A stretch of 59,729 nucleotides of DNA from Gemmatimonadales bacterium UBA1120 (GCA_002313925.1 DCAZ01000038.1:18673-78401); one strand, 5' to 3'; counted from the stretch's first letter, positions 42,894 to 52,514 are shown. Notes: generated by a model from the letters alone, not told the origin. Translations and numbers: made by a program.

Positions 42894-43751
42894 ATGTCGG
42901 ATTCTCCACTCCCGGAGACGGCCACCGACGCCGTCGAAGCACTCCTCGATGAGGTCACGACAGAACCCCAACCCCAGCCTGTCCTGCAGGTCGAGAGCCT
43001 GACCGGGAAAGTTGCAATCGTGTCAGGTGGATCGAGTGGGATTGGCCGTGCGGTTGCCTTGGAACTCGCGCGTTGTGGCGCTCATATTGCGTTTTGTTAT
43101 CTGGATGACGGAGGTCAATCTCGTAGCGAAGCCAAAGAGGTAGTGAGTGAGTTACGACAGATGGAAGTGCAAGTGCTTTCCCGTTCTTGCGATGTAAGGG
43201 AATCAAGTGACGTCAATTCCTTCGTGTCGGAGGTGGAGGAGGAACTCGGGGGCATCGATGTTTTGGTGAACAACGCTGGGATCGGACGTGACGCACCGAT
43301 GTGGCTTATGACTGATCATGACTGGGAAGCTGTGCTCCGAACTAACTTGGACGGCGCCTTTCACTTCACGAGGGCTGTAGCCCCCTCAATGCGTGCCCAA
43401 GAATATGGGAAGATTGTCAACATCACATCGGTGCATGGAATACGTACCGAGTTCGGCATCTCCAATTATTCTTCGTCTAAGGCCGGTCTCATCGGCCTAA
43501 CTCGCAGTAGCGCGGTTGAGCTGGGGCCGAAGAACATTAATGTGAATGCTGTCGCTCCTGGTTATGTGCGCACGACCAGACTCACCGAAGGTGTGTCACC
43601 TGAGATTCTAGACCATGCTCGTGAGAGATCCGCGCTTGGCCGTTTGGGTGATCCGCGAGATGTGGCGGGTGTGGTTCTGTTTCTTTGCTCCGAGGCAGCC
43701 CGGCACATCACCGGAGCGATCATCACTGTTGATGGCGGATACGTTCTCTAA
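42894..43751 (+). CDS. FabG-like short-chain dehydrogenase with an N-terminal extension
   Basis: A 285-residue SDR: GGSSGIG (45-51), NNAGIGRDAP, catalytic Ser in VNITSVHG, YSSSK and ITVDGGYVL, as in 3-oxoacyl-ACP reductases. About 37 N-terminal residues rich in Glu, Pro and Ala (DAVEALLDEVTTEPQPQPV) precede the fold; they look disordered and are unusual for FabG. The substrate may be an acyl-ACP or acyl-CoA. It stands 176 bases after the pst row and six before the TRAP ORF. Confidence 0.85.
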   Translation: MSDSPLPETATDAVEALLDEVTTEPQPQPVLQVESLTGKVAIVSGGSSGIGRAVALELARCGAHIAFCYLDDGGQSRSEAKEVVSELRQMEVQVLSRSCDVRESSDVNSFVSEVEEELGGIDVLVNNAGIGRDAPMWLMTDHDWEAVLRTNLDGAFHFTRAVAPSMRAQEYGKIVNITSVHGIRTEFGISNYSSSKAGLIGLTRSSAVELGPKNINVNAVAPGYVRTTRLTEGVSPEILDHARERSALGRLGDPRDVAGVVLFLCSEAARHITGAIITVDGGYVL

Positions 43752-43793
43752 GGCTCATTGCCTATAGTTGAAACGCAGCCCATCATCCCGGCC

Positions 43794-44360
43794 ATGTCAA
43801 TCCTGAGTAGAGTGGCCAGGGCCATCGATGGCTTCAATGAGAGGATCGGCGCCATGATTCGTTGGCTGACGTTGGTCATGGTGCTCGTAGGAGCAGCAAC
43901 TGCGGTTCTTAGATATTCCTCAAGAGGTCTGGGGCTTTCGTTCAATCTTACTCCTCAGACTGAGCTGCAATGGTACCTTTTTAGCCTGATTTTCCTACTG
44001 GGTGCAGCGTATGGGTTAAGACACGACGTACATGTTCGCGTGGATGTGCTCTATTCGGAGCTCAACCCCAAGAAACGGGCTTGGATAGACCTTATAGGGC
44101 ACGTTCTTTTTCTCATCCCGTTCTGCATTGTAATGCTGTACGTGTCATGGCCTGCAGTCCAAAATTCCTGGTCCATACGTGAGATGTCACCAGATCCCGG
44201 TGGCCTCCCGCGGTACCCGATCAAGATGGTGATCTTGCTCTCGTTCGTGCTGCTGGTTGGCCAGGGCTACAGCCAGATCTTGAAGCAGGTCAGCATTCTG
44301 AGAGGTGATGGTGAACAGCAACCCCCAACTGTCGACTCGCAGCATGAGGTAGGCCCATGA
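43794..44360 (+). CDS. TRAP transporter small permease (DctQ family)
   Basis: A 188-residue membrane protein with four hydrophobic segments and the DctQ pattern TELQWYLFSLIFLLGAAYGLRHDVHVRVDV. I prefer ATG 43794 over TTG 43758, since the family starts at RVARAIDGFNERIG. Its end overlaps the DctM start by four bases (ATGA). TRAP carriers import organic acids with sodium or proton gradients. Confidence 0.88.
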   Translation: MSILSRVARAIDGFNERIGAMIRWLTLVMVLVGAATAVLRYSSRGLGLSFNLTPQTELQWYLFSLIFLLGAAYGLRHDVHVRVDVLYSELNPKKRAWIDLIGHVLFLIPFCIVMLYVSWPAVQNSWSIREMSPDPGGLPRYPIKMVILLSFVLLVGQGYSQILKQVSILRGDGEQQPPTVDSQHEVGP

Positions 44361-45931
44361 ACCTGTGGGGACCCGCGATGTTTATTGGGGTCCTTGTTAT
44401 GATCTTCAGCGGGTATCCAGTGGCATTTGCGCTAGCTGGTACTGCACTGATATTTGCCGGATTAGCATCGATTTTTGGTCAATTCGATCTTGTGCTCCTC
44501 TACGCCCTGCCGGAGCGGACATTCGGTACTATGTCGAACCAAGTTCTGCTTGCGGTTCCGTTCTTTATTTTCATGGGTACGGTACTCGAGAAGAGCAAGC
44601 TTGCCGAGCAACTCCTTGAGACAATCGGAGTTCTATTCGGTCGATTTCGTGGTGGTCTCGCCGTTGGCGTGATCTTTGTCGGGGCGCTGCTTGCGGCTGC
44701 AACCGGTGTGGTAGGAGCCAGCGTGACAGCTATGGGTCTCATATCGCTCCCCGTTATGCTCCGTAACGGGTATGATGAGAAACTCAGCCTTGGGGTTATC
44801 TCGGCCGCGGGTACACTGGGGCAGATCATTCCACCTTCGATCGTCCTGATTGTACTTGGTGACCAGATGGGTGTCAGTGTTGGGGACCTCTTCCGCACTG
44901 CATTGGTTCCGGGACTCATCCTCACCGGAGGGTATGCGGCCTACGTTGCCATTCTCGCTTTCTTCAATAAGGAAGTTGCTCCAGCTCTACCGGAACACAT
45001 GCGCTCTACGGGGATGGAGTTGGCCAAGCAGGTAGTGCTATCACTTCTCCCGCCGCTGATTCTCATCGTTGTCGTTCTAGGCAGCATTTTTGCTGGGATC
45101 GCTACACCAACGGAAGCGGGAGCGCTCGGTGCTGTGGGTGCGATGCTCCTCGCGATGGCCAATCGGTCACTGACGATGTCGGCACTTAGATTAGCAATGG
45201 AGGATACGAGCCGCCTCACGATCATGGTGGTTTTTCTTCTGATTGGCTCAACCACCTTTGCTCTCGTATTCCGTGGCCTGGAGGGGGATCTCTGGATTGA
45301 GAGCGCTTTAACTGGCATCCCGGGGGGAGCCTTGGGCTTCCTCATCGTGGTGAACCTAGTGGTCTTTGTACTCGGGTTCTTTATCGACTTCTTTGAGATC
45401 GCATTCATCATTGTTCCACTCATTGTGCCGCCGGCCGTGTTCCTAGGTGTGGACCTTGTGTGGCTTGGAATAGTGTTTGCGGTGAATATCCAGACATCAT
45501 TCCTCACACCCCCATTCGGGTTCAGTCTCTTTTACCTAAGGGGTGTCACTCCCCCTGAGATACCAACGATCTCGATGTACAAGGGTGTGGTCCCCTTCAT
45601 TGCAATCCAACTCGTTGTTCTTGCTGGAGTGATATGGGTGACAGTGCCCGAATCGAGGTTCGGAACGTTTGAACACTGTTTTACATCGGGTCCCAATGCT
45701 GGGACCTGTGGGTCCCTTGAGATCAATCAAGACGGGTCGGTCGTCTATTTTACCGAGACGGGGACTAGTCTTGAGGGGACTATGTCACCTGACCCAATCA
45801 CCGAGGGTTCTTTTTCGGTGAGTTTGTCCGGATTTTCGGTCGAACTGGAGAGGGTGTTCCAGATGACAGAATCCTTTAGTTGGAAGGATGGTGGATGGGT
45901 AAGTAGTGTTTCAACGCTCAGTCGGAGATGA
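44357..45931 (+). CDS. TRAP transporter large permease (DctM family) with C-terminal extension
   Basis: A 524-residue permease; typical DctM proteins are 425-440. The core (1 to ~430) has about 12 TM helices and family text such as GRFRGGLAVGVIFVGALLAAATGVVGASVTAMG and TPTEAGALGAVGA. After the last helix an extra ~90 residues follow with beta-rich text and two cysteines (EHCFTSGPNAGTCGS), then SVVYFTETGTSLEGTM and SFSVSLSGFSVELERVF. This tail would face the periplasm or cytoplasm depending on topology and is not part of the family fold. Its end overlaps the glycosylase start by four bases. Confidence 0.9.
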   Translation: MNLWGPAMFIGVLVMIFSGYPVAFALAGTALIFAGLASIFGQFDLVLLYALPERTFGTMSNQVLLAVPFFIFMGTVLEKSKLAEQLLETIGVLFGRFRGGLAVGVIFVGALLAAATGVVGASVTAMGLISLPVMLRNGYDEKLSLGVISAAGTLGQIIPPSIVLIVLGDQMGVSVGDLFRTALVPGLILTGGYAAYVAILAFFNKEVAPALPEHMRSTGMELAKQVVLSLLPPLILIVVVLGSIFAGIATPTEAGALGAVGAMLLAMANRSLTMSALRLAMEDTSRLTIMVVFLLIGSTTFALVFRGLEGDLWIESALTGIPGGALGFLIVVNLVVFVLGFFIDFFEIAFIIVPLIVPPAVFLGVDLVWLGIVFAVNIQTSFLTPPFGFSLFYLRGVTPPEIPTISMYKGVVPFIAIQLVVLAGVIWVTVPESRFGTFEHCFTSGPNAGTCGSLEINQDGSVVYFTETGTSLEGTMSPDPITEGSFSVSLSGFSVELERVFQMTESFSWKDGGWVSSVSTLSRR

Positions 45932-46554
45932 TCGAGGAAGAGCTCGCTCGCGTCTGGGTCGGCGGACACAGAAAGCTTAGAAGGGACCCAGCCTTCGGCC
46001 CTTGGGTGAGACGTATCGGATCAATACATCTGCCCGTATCAGACGTCACGCCCTTCTTTTACTTGGTCAGGGCGATCTGTTATCAGCAACTCGCTGGGAA
46101 GGCGGCTCGCACGATTCACGGCCGATTCATTGAAGCTGTGGGACGTGATGTCTCTCCAGAGAACGTTTTGCGCTTGTCGGAGTCTACACTCCGCGGTGCC
46201 GGGCTTTCGGGTAACAAGTTGGGCGCGATTCGTGATTTGGCGAAAAAGATTCAGTCCGGCGAATTAGAAGTACACGATCTGGAGATGAGGTCTGATGAAG
46301 AAATCGTGAGCAGGCTGACCGTCGTCAAAGGAATCGGTGAATGGACGGCCCATATGTACCTGATGTTCCGGTTGCACCGTCCGGATGTGTGGCCGGTGGG
46401 TGACTTGGCAGTGAGGGTAGGTTACGCCAGAGTGCAGGGTATGGCAGAGGATCCGAGCAAAAAAGAACTCAGACCACTCGGCGATCCTTACCGGCCCTGG
46501 CGCAGTGCGGCTGCTTGGTACTGTTATAGAGTATTAGAGACTGAACTTACGTGA
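45928..46554 (+). CDS. DNA-3-methyladenine glycosylase II (AlkA-type HhH-GPD)
   Basis: A 208-residue base-excision glycosylase without the N-terminal domain of E. coli AlkA. The helix-hairpin-helix VVKGIGEWTAHMYL (132-145) is followed by the catalytic Asp159 in WPVGDLAVRVG, and FYLVRAICYQQLAGKAA is the substrate-side helix. It removes alkylated purines, leaving abasic sites for enzymes such as Nfo. Its four-base overlap with the TRAP permease is probably translational coupling without functional meaning. Confidence 0.9.
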   Translation: MIEEELARVWVGGHRKLRRDPAFGPWVRRIGSIHLPVSDVTPFFYLVRAICYQQLAGKAARTIHGRFIEAVGRDVSPENVLRLSESTLRGAGLSGNKLGAIRDLAKKIQSGELEVHDLEMRSDEEIVSRLTVVKGIGEWTAHMYLMFRLHRPDVWPVGDLAVRVGYARVQGMAEDPSKKELRPLGDPYRPWRSAAAWYCYRVLETELT

Positions 46555-46598
46555 TAAGGTGGTTGGGGTAGGCACAGTCTTTCTGGAGTTCCTGTCAC

Positions 46599-47726
46599 TC
46601 ATCCTACTTCGATTTTTGGGAACGTAAACCTCGCGTACGCGCCCTCATTTCCCGCGGAATAGGGAAACGCTTGGTTCCGGAACGCACTGAAGGACTCGAA
46701 GACCGTTCGAAATACAGGATCAGCCGCTGCTTGCTCCTCCAGGTAGGCGTTTGATTCCCTCCATGCTGCCTCCATGATCTCTGACGAAAACTCATGGAGC
46801 ATGACGCCCTCGTCTCTGGTCAAGCGCTGCAGTGCAGCGGGATTAGCTTCATCATACCCAGCCAGTGTCCAAGAGAGTATGTCACCGCACGTGGTTTTAA
46901 TGATTTCTTGGTACGCAGTTGGCAGCTCATCCCAGGCTTCTCTGCTGATCATCAGGCTCGCGGTGGAGCCAGGCTCCCACCAACCAGGGTAGTAGTAATG
47001 CTTGGCAATTTGATGAAATCCCAGCTTCTCATCGTCATGTGGCCCAACCCACTCGGTGGCATCGATTGCTCCTCTTTCGAGTGCCGGGTAAATCTCAGGG
47101 GCTCCGAGGACTTGAACTGTGACGCCGAGTCTCGACATGATTTCGCCGCCAATCCCGGGGATCCTCATTCTGAGTCCTGCAAGATCCGAGAGGCCTCCAA
47201 CAGGTTCACGGAACCAGCCACCCATTTGCCCCGCTGTGTTCCCCATCGGAAAGCTGATTATACCGAAGTCTGCATAGATCGAATTGATCAGATCGAGCCC
47301 ACCTCCGCGGGTAAGCCATGATACTTGCTGGCGCGGATCAAACCCGAATGGGACGGTAGTGTCGAAAGCCAACGCCGGGTGTTTCCCTCTATAGTAATAC
47401 CCAGGGGAGAACCCACATTGCGTCGTACCCTGCATGACGCTGTCCATGACTTGGAGAGCCCCTACGATTTCCCCTGGTGCATAAACACGAATCGTGAAGT
47501 TACCACCAGTCGCTGCCGAAACGTGTTCGGCGAGTCGATCCGTCGCTCCGTAAAGGATATCGACACTAGGGGGATAGCTCGTAGCCAGTCTCCACTCTAC
47601 ACGTGGGCCACTCACTTCTCCATCAACTGCTTCGGCTGTACCCTCACCGCCGCCACATGCGCCGAGCGCTGCTAATCCCGTCCCTGCACCAGCCTTCTTA
47701 AGGAAGTCACGTCTCTTGATTGTCAT
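46599..47726 (-). CDS. TRAP transporter substrate-binding protein (DctP, TakP-like)
   Basis: A 375-residue binding protein from ATG 47726, with GAGGTGAG just upstream. The signal MTIKRRDFLKKAGAGTGLAALGAC combines a twin-arginine motif with a lipobox, so it is a Tat-exported lipoprotein. TakP-like features include YAPGEIVGALQVMDSVMQGTTQCGFSPGYYYRGK, the ligand-contacting RMRIPG, and EWVGPHDDEKLGFHQIAKHYYYPGWWEPG, seen in alpha-keto-acid binders. It faces the two permease genes on the opposite strand across the glycosylase gene, and is likely their partner. Confidence 0.9.
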   Translation of the reverse strand: MTIKRRDFLKKAGAGTGLAALGACGGGEGTAEAVDGEVSGPRVEWRLATSYPPSVDILYGATDRLAEHVSAATGGNFTIRVYAPGEIVGALQVMDSVMQGTTQCGFSPGYYYRGKHPALAFDTTVPFGFDPRQQVSWLTRGGGLDLINSIYADFGIISFPMGNTAGQMGGWFREPVGGLSDLAGLRMRIPGIGGEIMSRLGVTVQVLGAPEIYPALERGAIDATEWVGPHDDEKLGFHQIAKHYYYPGWWEPGSTASLMISREAWDELPTAYQEIIKTTCGDILSWTLAGYDEANPAALQRLTRDEGVMLHEFSSEIMEAAWRESNAYLEEQAAADPVFRTVFESFSAFRNQAFPYSAGNEGAYARFTFPKIEVG

Positions 47727-47875
47727 CTCACCTCGATCTTGTGCACGGCCACCCTCAGGTATTGGAGGGCAATGAAGTAACCGGTGACTCGGCTGCCGGC
47801 AATCTAGCGCTGAAGGCTCGTTGATTGGATCTTCAAGCACATGATGCCCGTCAGGTGTCCCGCTTCGAGGTAGAT

Positions 47876-49576
47876 ATGCTAAGTATCCGTTGGCGTACCA
47901 TTCTATTCGCTTTCGTTGTCACTCTTGCCCTAGCGCCGTCCAAGATCTCGACTCAGCAGGTCGAGTCGGTCCGGTCTCAGGAGGGCATGGTGTCCTCTCA
48001 GCAATGGATCGCGAGTCAGGTTGGGGCGGACGTTCTGTCCTCAGGAGGCAATGCGGTTGATGCTGCAATCGCTACTGGCTTCGCACTTGCCGTCACGCAC
48101 CCGACAGCCGGAAATATTGGCGGTGGTGGGTTTATGGTCATTCGTTTTCCCAACGGGCAGTCCACAGCCATTGATTTTAGGGAAAAAGCGCCACTTGCTT
48201 CGCACCCTGAAATGTGGCTCGATGAAAGTGGAGAATACTCTTCTGAGGTTCATCACAGGTCATACAAAGCCGTGGGGGTTCCGGGAACCGTGGCTGGCTT
48301 TGACAAGGCCAATAGACTTTATGGTGTAGCCGCTTGGGCAGATTTGGTTCAACCTGCAATTGACCTAGCTGGGGAAGGATTTGAATTGAGTGAGTCTCTA
48401 GCAGGTTCGATTGCACGTTTCGCGAGCAGGAGCCCTTACGAAGCTACTGTTAGTGCTTTTACCAAAGGTGGCGCACCCTACCAAGTAGGTGAGAGCTGGA
48501 GTCAGCCTGATCTGGCAAGATCTCTTGAGCGCATTCGGGATGATCGCCGAGATGGGTTTTATCAGGGCGAGACTGCAAGCCTCATAGCGGCTGAGATGCG
48601 TCGTGGGGGAGGGCTGATCACCTTAGAAGACTTGTCTCGGTACCAAGCAAGAGAGCGCGCTACGATCCAAGGCACATACCGCGGTTACGACGTTATCTCA
48701 ATGCCGCCACCGAGTTCAGGTGGAGTCGCCATTGTGACCATGCTCAATATTCTGGAAGCGTATGATCTTCCAGGCATGGGCCATAATAGTGCTGAGTATA
48801 TTCACCATCTCGCAGAAGCTATGCGCAGGGCTTATCGGGATCGCGCTCAATTTCTTGCCGATGCTGATTTTAGCGATGTCCCTGTGCAGCGATTGACGAG
48901 TAAGGAGCACGCGACTTGGTTGCGTAGAAATATTGATTCTGAACGTGCATCGGTCTCCCATCCGACGGATGTAGAGATGCCTCCTGAGAGTCCTGAGACA
49001 ACGCACTACTCTGTAGTTGATGCGGACGGCATGGCAGTTTCGGTCACATATACCCTAGAATCTGGCTATGGATCTGGAATTGTGGTCCCAGGGGCCGGCT
49101 TTCTGCTGAATAATGAGATGGGTGACTTTAACGCCGGCCCTGGGCTGACGAATGAAAGCGGGCTGATCGGTACGGCTGCGAATCTTGCCCGACCACAGCA
49201 GCGTATGCTGTCTTCAATGTCTCCCAGCATAGTGGCTAGGGATGGAGCACTGGTTGCAGTCATTGGAACACCAGGAGGGCGCACTATCATCAATACTACA
49301 CTGCAACTCATTTTGAATATGGTGGATTTCGGAATGAGCATTACGGAGGCTGTAGCTGCTACACGAATTCACCATCAGTGGTTACCCGATCGAATACGGG
49401 TAGAATCCAATGGTATTTCGGCGCAAATACAGTCTCAGTTAGAGCAGATGGGCCATATTGTTCAAGTAGGGGGTAGGCAGGGATCTGCTAATTCAATTGG
49501 TGTTGACTTGACTACCGGTGAACGAATCGGTGCTCCAGATCCAAGGAGCCCGGATTCAGGTGCACGGGGTCACTGA
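47876..49576 (+). CDS. ggt: Gamma-glutamyltransferase
   Basis: A 566-residue exported enzyme that removes gamma-glutamyl groups from glutathione. ATG 47876 has GAGG six bases before it and opens a signal peptide (RTILFAFVVTLALAPS). The proenzyme cuts itself before TTHYS (375-379), giving the N-terminal catalytic Thr of the small subunit. PTAGNIGGGGFM, AIDFREKAP and the GTPGGRTIINT loop are typical. It is divergent from dctP. Confidence 0.93.
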   Translation: MLSIRWRTILFAFVVTLALAPSKISTQQVESVRSQEGMVSSQQWIASQVGADVLSSGGNAVDAAIATGFALAVTHPTAGNIGGGGFMVIRFPNGQSTAIDFREKAPLASHPEMWLDESGEYSSEVHHRSYKAVGVPGTVAGFDKANRLYGVAAWADLVQPAIDLAGEGFELSESLAGSIARFASRSPYEATVSAFTKGGAPYQVGESWSQPDLARSLERIRDDRRDGFYQGETASLIAAEMRRGGGLITLEDLSRYQARERATIQGTYRGYDVISMPPPSSGGVAIVTMLNILEAYDLPGMGHNSAEYIHHLAEAMRRAYRDRAQFLADADFSDVPVQRLTSKEHATWLRRNIDSERASVSHPTDVEMPPESPETTHYSVVDADGMAVSVTYTLESGYGSGIVVPGAGFLLNNEMGDFNAGPGLTNESGLIGTAANLARPQQRMLSSMSPSIVARDGALVAVIGTPGGRTIINTTLQLILNMVDFGMSITEAVAATRIHHQWLPDRIRVESNGISAQIQSQLEQMGHIVQVGGRQGSANSIGVDLTTGERIGAPDPRSPDSGARGH

Positions 49577-49641
49577 TTCCAAGGGTTGTGGGGGGTGCAG
49601 ACAAGATGTTTCGAGATGCGAGTGGGCCTGCAGTCGGAGAA

Positions 49642-50199
49642 ATGATGAGGAAAATGATGCTCAAATCGGTGATATTAATCCTTTCGGGGCTGCTTCTTGT
49701 AGCCCCTGTACGGGCTCAGTCAACTGGCCCTTCGCACGCGGGCTTTGATCCAAATGCATCCCTCGGAGGTCACTACCATGAGGGCGAATTAGGGGACAAA
49801 CTTCTCGGTCTTGAGTCTGACCTCAAGTGCAACTGTGGTTGTGGCTTAGACCTACATTCATGCCAGTTCCAGATGCAGTGTGGTGTATCGCCTGTTTGGT
49901 CCAAACGCATCCGTGATGCGCTTGAGAGTGGAGAGACAGTCGAGGCGGTTGAGGCAGGCTTTGTAGCTGATTTCGGGACAACGGTTCTACTGGCACCACC
50001 ACTCGAGGGGTTCAACTTGGTCGGCTATCTTCTGCCCGTAGTCGCGATTTTGGGGGCGGGAATGCTACTGGGGCTGCTCGTCAGAGGCGGGACTGTGTCT
50101 GGTGAATATGTTCCGGTTACCGAACCTAGCGATGAGGACGTGGCGCGTCTCCGTGAAGAACTGCGGAAGCTAGATGAGGCAGAAATTCCGGACTGGTAG
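49642..50199 (+). CDS. CcmH/NrfF-like cytochrome c maturation protein with extra cysteines
   Basis: A 185-residue protein from ATG 49642 (GGAG five bases upstream) with a signal peptide (LKSVILILSGLLLVAPVRAQ), a cysteine-rich segment LKCNCGCGLDLHSCQFQMQCG, a helix region with VWSKRIRDALESGETVEAVEAGFVADFGTTVLLAPP, one TM (VGYLLPVVAILGAGMLLGLLV) and a short acidic tail. The layout is that of CcmH, which reduces apocytochrome c, but the usual LRCxxCQ reads CNCGCGLDLHSC with five cysteines, and no other ccm gene is near. Function in haem attachment is probable. Confidence 0.75.
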   Translation: MMRKMMLKSVILILSGLLLVAPVRAQSTGPSHAGFDPNASLGGHYHEGELGDKLLGLESDLKCNCGCGLDLHSCQFQMQCGVSPVWSKRIRDALESGETVEAVEAGFVADFGTTVLLAPPLEGFNLVGYLLPVVAILGAGMLLGLLVRGGTVSGEYVPVTEPSDEDVARLREELRKLDEAEIPDW

Positions 50200-50256
50200 A
50201 AGGACTTGCTGTGGCATCCCTTCAGTAGGGCAGGAAAATGTGAGAGCGCTAGCGCT

Positions 50257-51192
50257 TCAGTCGTTCACATAGGTAAGCCAACCATGAGGGTCATCATTAG
50301 CCCCCTTCACAGTTTCCCAGAAGTGAGCTTGTAAGTCTAGGGAGACCGGGCCAGCCTTTCCCTCACCAATGAAGATCCCATCCACACTTCGGATTGGGGT
50401 GACTTCGGTAGCAGTGCCTGTGAAGAATAACTCGTCAGCAGTATAGAGGCTCTCACGGGGAATGTGCTGTTCTCTCACGTCGTACCCGAGGTCTCGAGCG
50501 ATGGTGATTACGGCGTCACGAGTAATCCCTGCGAGAGAAGTTCCATCCAAGAACGGACTAATGACGACACCATCGCGAACCAAAAAGATGTTCATCCCAC
50601 TTCCTTCGCTCACCAGTCCATCTGGCCCAAGAGCGATCGCATCTCCGTACCCATTCTCAATAGCTTCCATCTTCATGAGCTGAGCACTCAGGTAATGGCC
50701 GCCAGCTTTGGCTCGTGACGGATACGTGTTAGGAAGCGCGCGCTGCCAGGAAGAGACGCACACGTCTACACCATTCTTTAATGCTTCTTCACCGAGATAG
50801 GTACCCCATGGCCATGCTGCGATAAATGTTTCTATAGGGCTCCCAAATGGGTTGATTCCCGGGGATCCATAACCACGCAGTACCATCGGCCTGATGTAGC
50901 CGTTTGTGAGTTCGTTCTTTCTCACGGTTTCTAAACATGCGGCCTTGATCATCTCCACTGGATGCTCTGGTACCATCCGGTAAATTTTTGCCGAGTCCAT
51001 CAAACGCCTTATGTGGGCGTTGAGTCTGAAAAGTGCTGGTCCGTTATCGGTTTCGTAAGCTCGGACTCCTTCGAACACCGAAGTGCCAAACTGAACGGCT
51101 GTTGAAAGGAGATGTAGGTTCGCGTTTTCCCAATGGACAAACTCACCATCTTTCCAGATCCACTCAGCTTCTTGGAATCCAACGGCACCCAT
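50257..51192 (-). CDS. ilvE: Branched-chain amino-acid aminotransferase
   Basis: A 311-residue class IV PLP aminotransferase exchanging amino groups between glutamate and branched keto acids. PLP Lys162 is in SRAKAGGHYLSA; other marks are GTSVFEGVRAY (37-46), SEGSGMNIFLVRDG and FFTGTATEVTPIRSVDG. ATG 51192 overlaps the SDR stop by one base, so the two are coupled; a longer frame back to 51267 lies within the SDR. Last gene of the cupin-SDR-ilvE unit. Confidence 0.93.
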   Translation of the reverse strand: MGAVGFQEAEWIWKDGEFVHWENANLHLLSTAVQFGTSVFEGVRAYETDNGPALFRLNAHIRRLMDSAKIYRMVPEHPVEMIKAACLETVRKNELTNGYIRPMVLRGYGSPGINPFGSPIETFIAAWPWGTYLGEEALKNGVDVCVSSWQRALPNTYPSRAKAGGHYLSAQLMKMEAIENGYGDAIALGPDGLVSEGSGMNIFLVRDGVVISPFLDGTSLAGITRDAVITIARDLGYDVREQHIPRESLYTADELFFTGTATEVTPIRSVDGIFIGEGKAGPVSLDLQAHFWETVKGANDDPHGWLTYVND

Positions 51193-51983
51193 CAGACGAG
51201 CCCCTTTATCCAGCCGCCATCGACGGCAATTGATTGTCCAGTAACGTAAGACGCTTTCGCGGAACACAAGAAGGCCACAACCGCAGCTAGTTCATCCGGA
51301 TCCGCGAGGCGACCCATGGGAATCTCATGTTCCCAGCCTTGGTAAGCGCCCTCCAAGCTAACGCCATCACGCTCTGCTACGACTTCTGCTAGGTGAATCA
51401 GCCTCTCTGTTCGGGTATATCCGGGGAGGACATTGTTTACTGTCACATTAAATGGGGCGACTTCGTTTGAGATAGTCTTCGCAAAGCCTGTAACTCCTGC
51501 CCGAATCGCATTTGATAGGATCAGCCCATCGACTGGTTGTTTGACCGAGATTGATGTCACGTTCACGATCCGCCCCCACTTGCTCTCCTTCATGCCCGGC
51601 AAAACCGCACGGACCAGATTCACGACGCTCTCGAAGTTCTGAGCAATTGCGTGTTTCCAGACTTCGGGTGAGTGCGATTCGAATGGACCGGCTGGGGGTC
51701 CCCCAGTATTGGTGACCAATACATCTATCTGCCCAAAAGCTTCTTCAGTTTGAGCTATGAGTGAATTAACTCCTTCGGGATCCGTGAGATCAGCTGCGAT
51801 ACTAACAACGTTTGCCCCTGTAGCCTCTACGATTTCATCCCGAACATCAGAGAGTTTGTCGGCTGAGCGGGAGTTGATGACTAGGCGTACTCCCTCCATT
51901 GCGAGTGCATGGGCCATCGCTCTTCCTAGGCCCTGGCTGGAGCCACATACAAGTGCTGTTTTTCCTTGGATTCCTAAGTCCAT
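51192..51983 (-). CDS. SDR-superfamily protein with a non-canonical active site
   Basis: A 263-residue SDR from ATG 51983, one base after the cupin stop. The fold is complete (VCGSSQGLGRAMAHALA, VLVTNTGGPP, IAVDGGWIKG), but the NNAG motif is TNTGG and the YxxxK site is replaced by LSNAIRA (VDGLILSNAIRAGVTGFAKTI). This matches the known BKR-like group described as lacking the perfect cofactor motif and catalytic tetrad. It may act on a substrate of branched-chain metabolism because of its coupling to ilvE. Confidence 0.82.
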   Translation of the reverse strand: MDLGIQGKTALVCGSSQGLGRAMAHALAMEGVRLVINSRSADKLSDVRDEIVEATGANVVSIAADLTDPEGVNSLIAQTEEAFGQIDVLVTNTGGPPAGPFESHSPEVWKHAIAQNFESVVNLVRAVLPGMKESKWGRIVNVTSISVKQPVDGLILSNAIRAGVTGFAKTISNEVAPFNVTVNNVLPGYTRTERLIHLAEVVAERDGVSLEGAYQGWEHEIPMGRLADPDELAAVVAFLCSAKASYVTGQSIAVDGGWIKGLV

Positions 51984-51984
51984 A

Positions 51985-52368
51985 TCACTTTCGATCGAAA
52001 TAAGTATCGGTGCCGTCCAGCCAATCCTGACGGGGCGGGGAAAAGACATCTACATCAAATGTGTCTTCGAGGGCCTCGGCTTTATGAGGAACGTTCGATG
52101 GTATGTAGAGGGTTTCACCTGCCGAGACGATAAACTCTTGGGAGTCATCTGAACCCTCTTCGCCAATCCAGAAACGCAGGGCCCCCTCAATGATCCATGT
52201 GAGTTGCTCATTCTCATGGGAGTGCATGGGCACGATCGCACCCTTATCAAGATGCACGTGAGCGAGCATCATGCGTTCTCCCGAGAATAGGCGGCGCTTG
52301 ATGGTGTCTGTGACCTCTTCCAGAGGGATGTCGTCCCAGGGCGTAGGCCGTAGTGGAGTGTCGCTCAT
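51985..52368 (-). CDS. Cupin-domain protein
   Basis: A 127-residue single cupin. Metal-binding residues HSHENEQ (motif 1, near 49-55) and the second motif PSNVPHKAEAL are seen, so a metal-binding barrel is likely. Small cupins may be isomerases, dioxygenases or sensors; role unknown. It is first in the unit with the SDR and ilvE, divergent from msrB with a 146-base gap. Confidence 0.85.
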   Translation of the reverse strand: MSDTPLRPTPWDDIPLEEVTDTIKRRLFSGERMMLAHVHLDKGAIVPMHSHENEQLTWIIEGALRFWIGEEGSDDSQEFIVSAGETLYIPSNVPHKAEALEDTFDVDVFSPPRQDWLDGTDTYFDRK

Positions 52369-52514
52369 TCTTTATTCCTGGTTTGCTTGGAGAACCGGCC
52401 AATCGGAGCCCCAAGGTGCTTGATGTCAATGGTCAGCATAAGCTTTCTGTTGTTTCGGGCGGATCCCCGAATCTCTGAAAGGGTAAACCAGCCCACTTTT
52501 ATGGAGTGGATACC

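Noticed and set aside
44941..45507. 188-codon minus-strand ORF
   Set aside because: Antisense of the DctM permease, Arg/Thr-rich, no family features.
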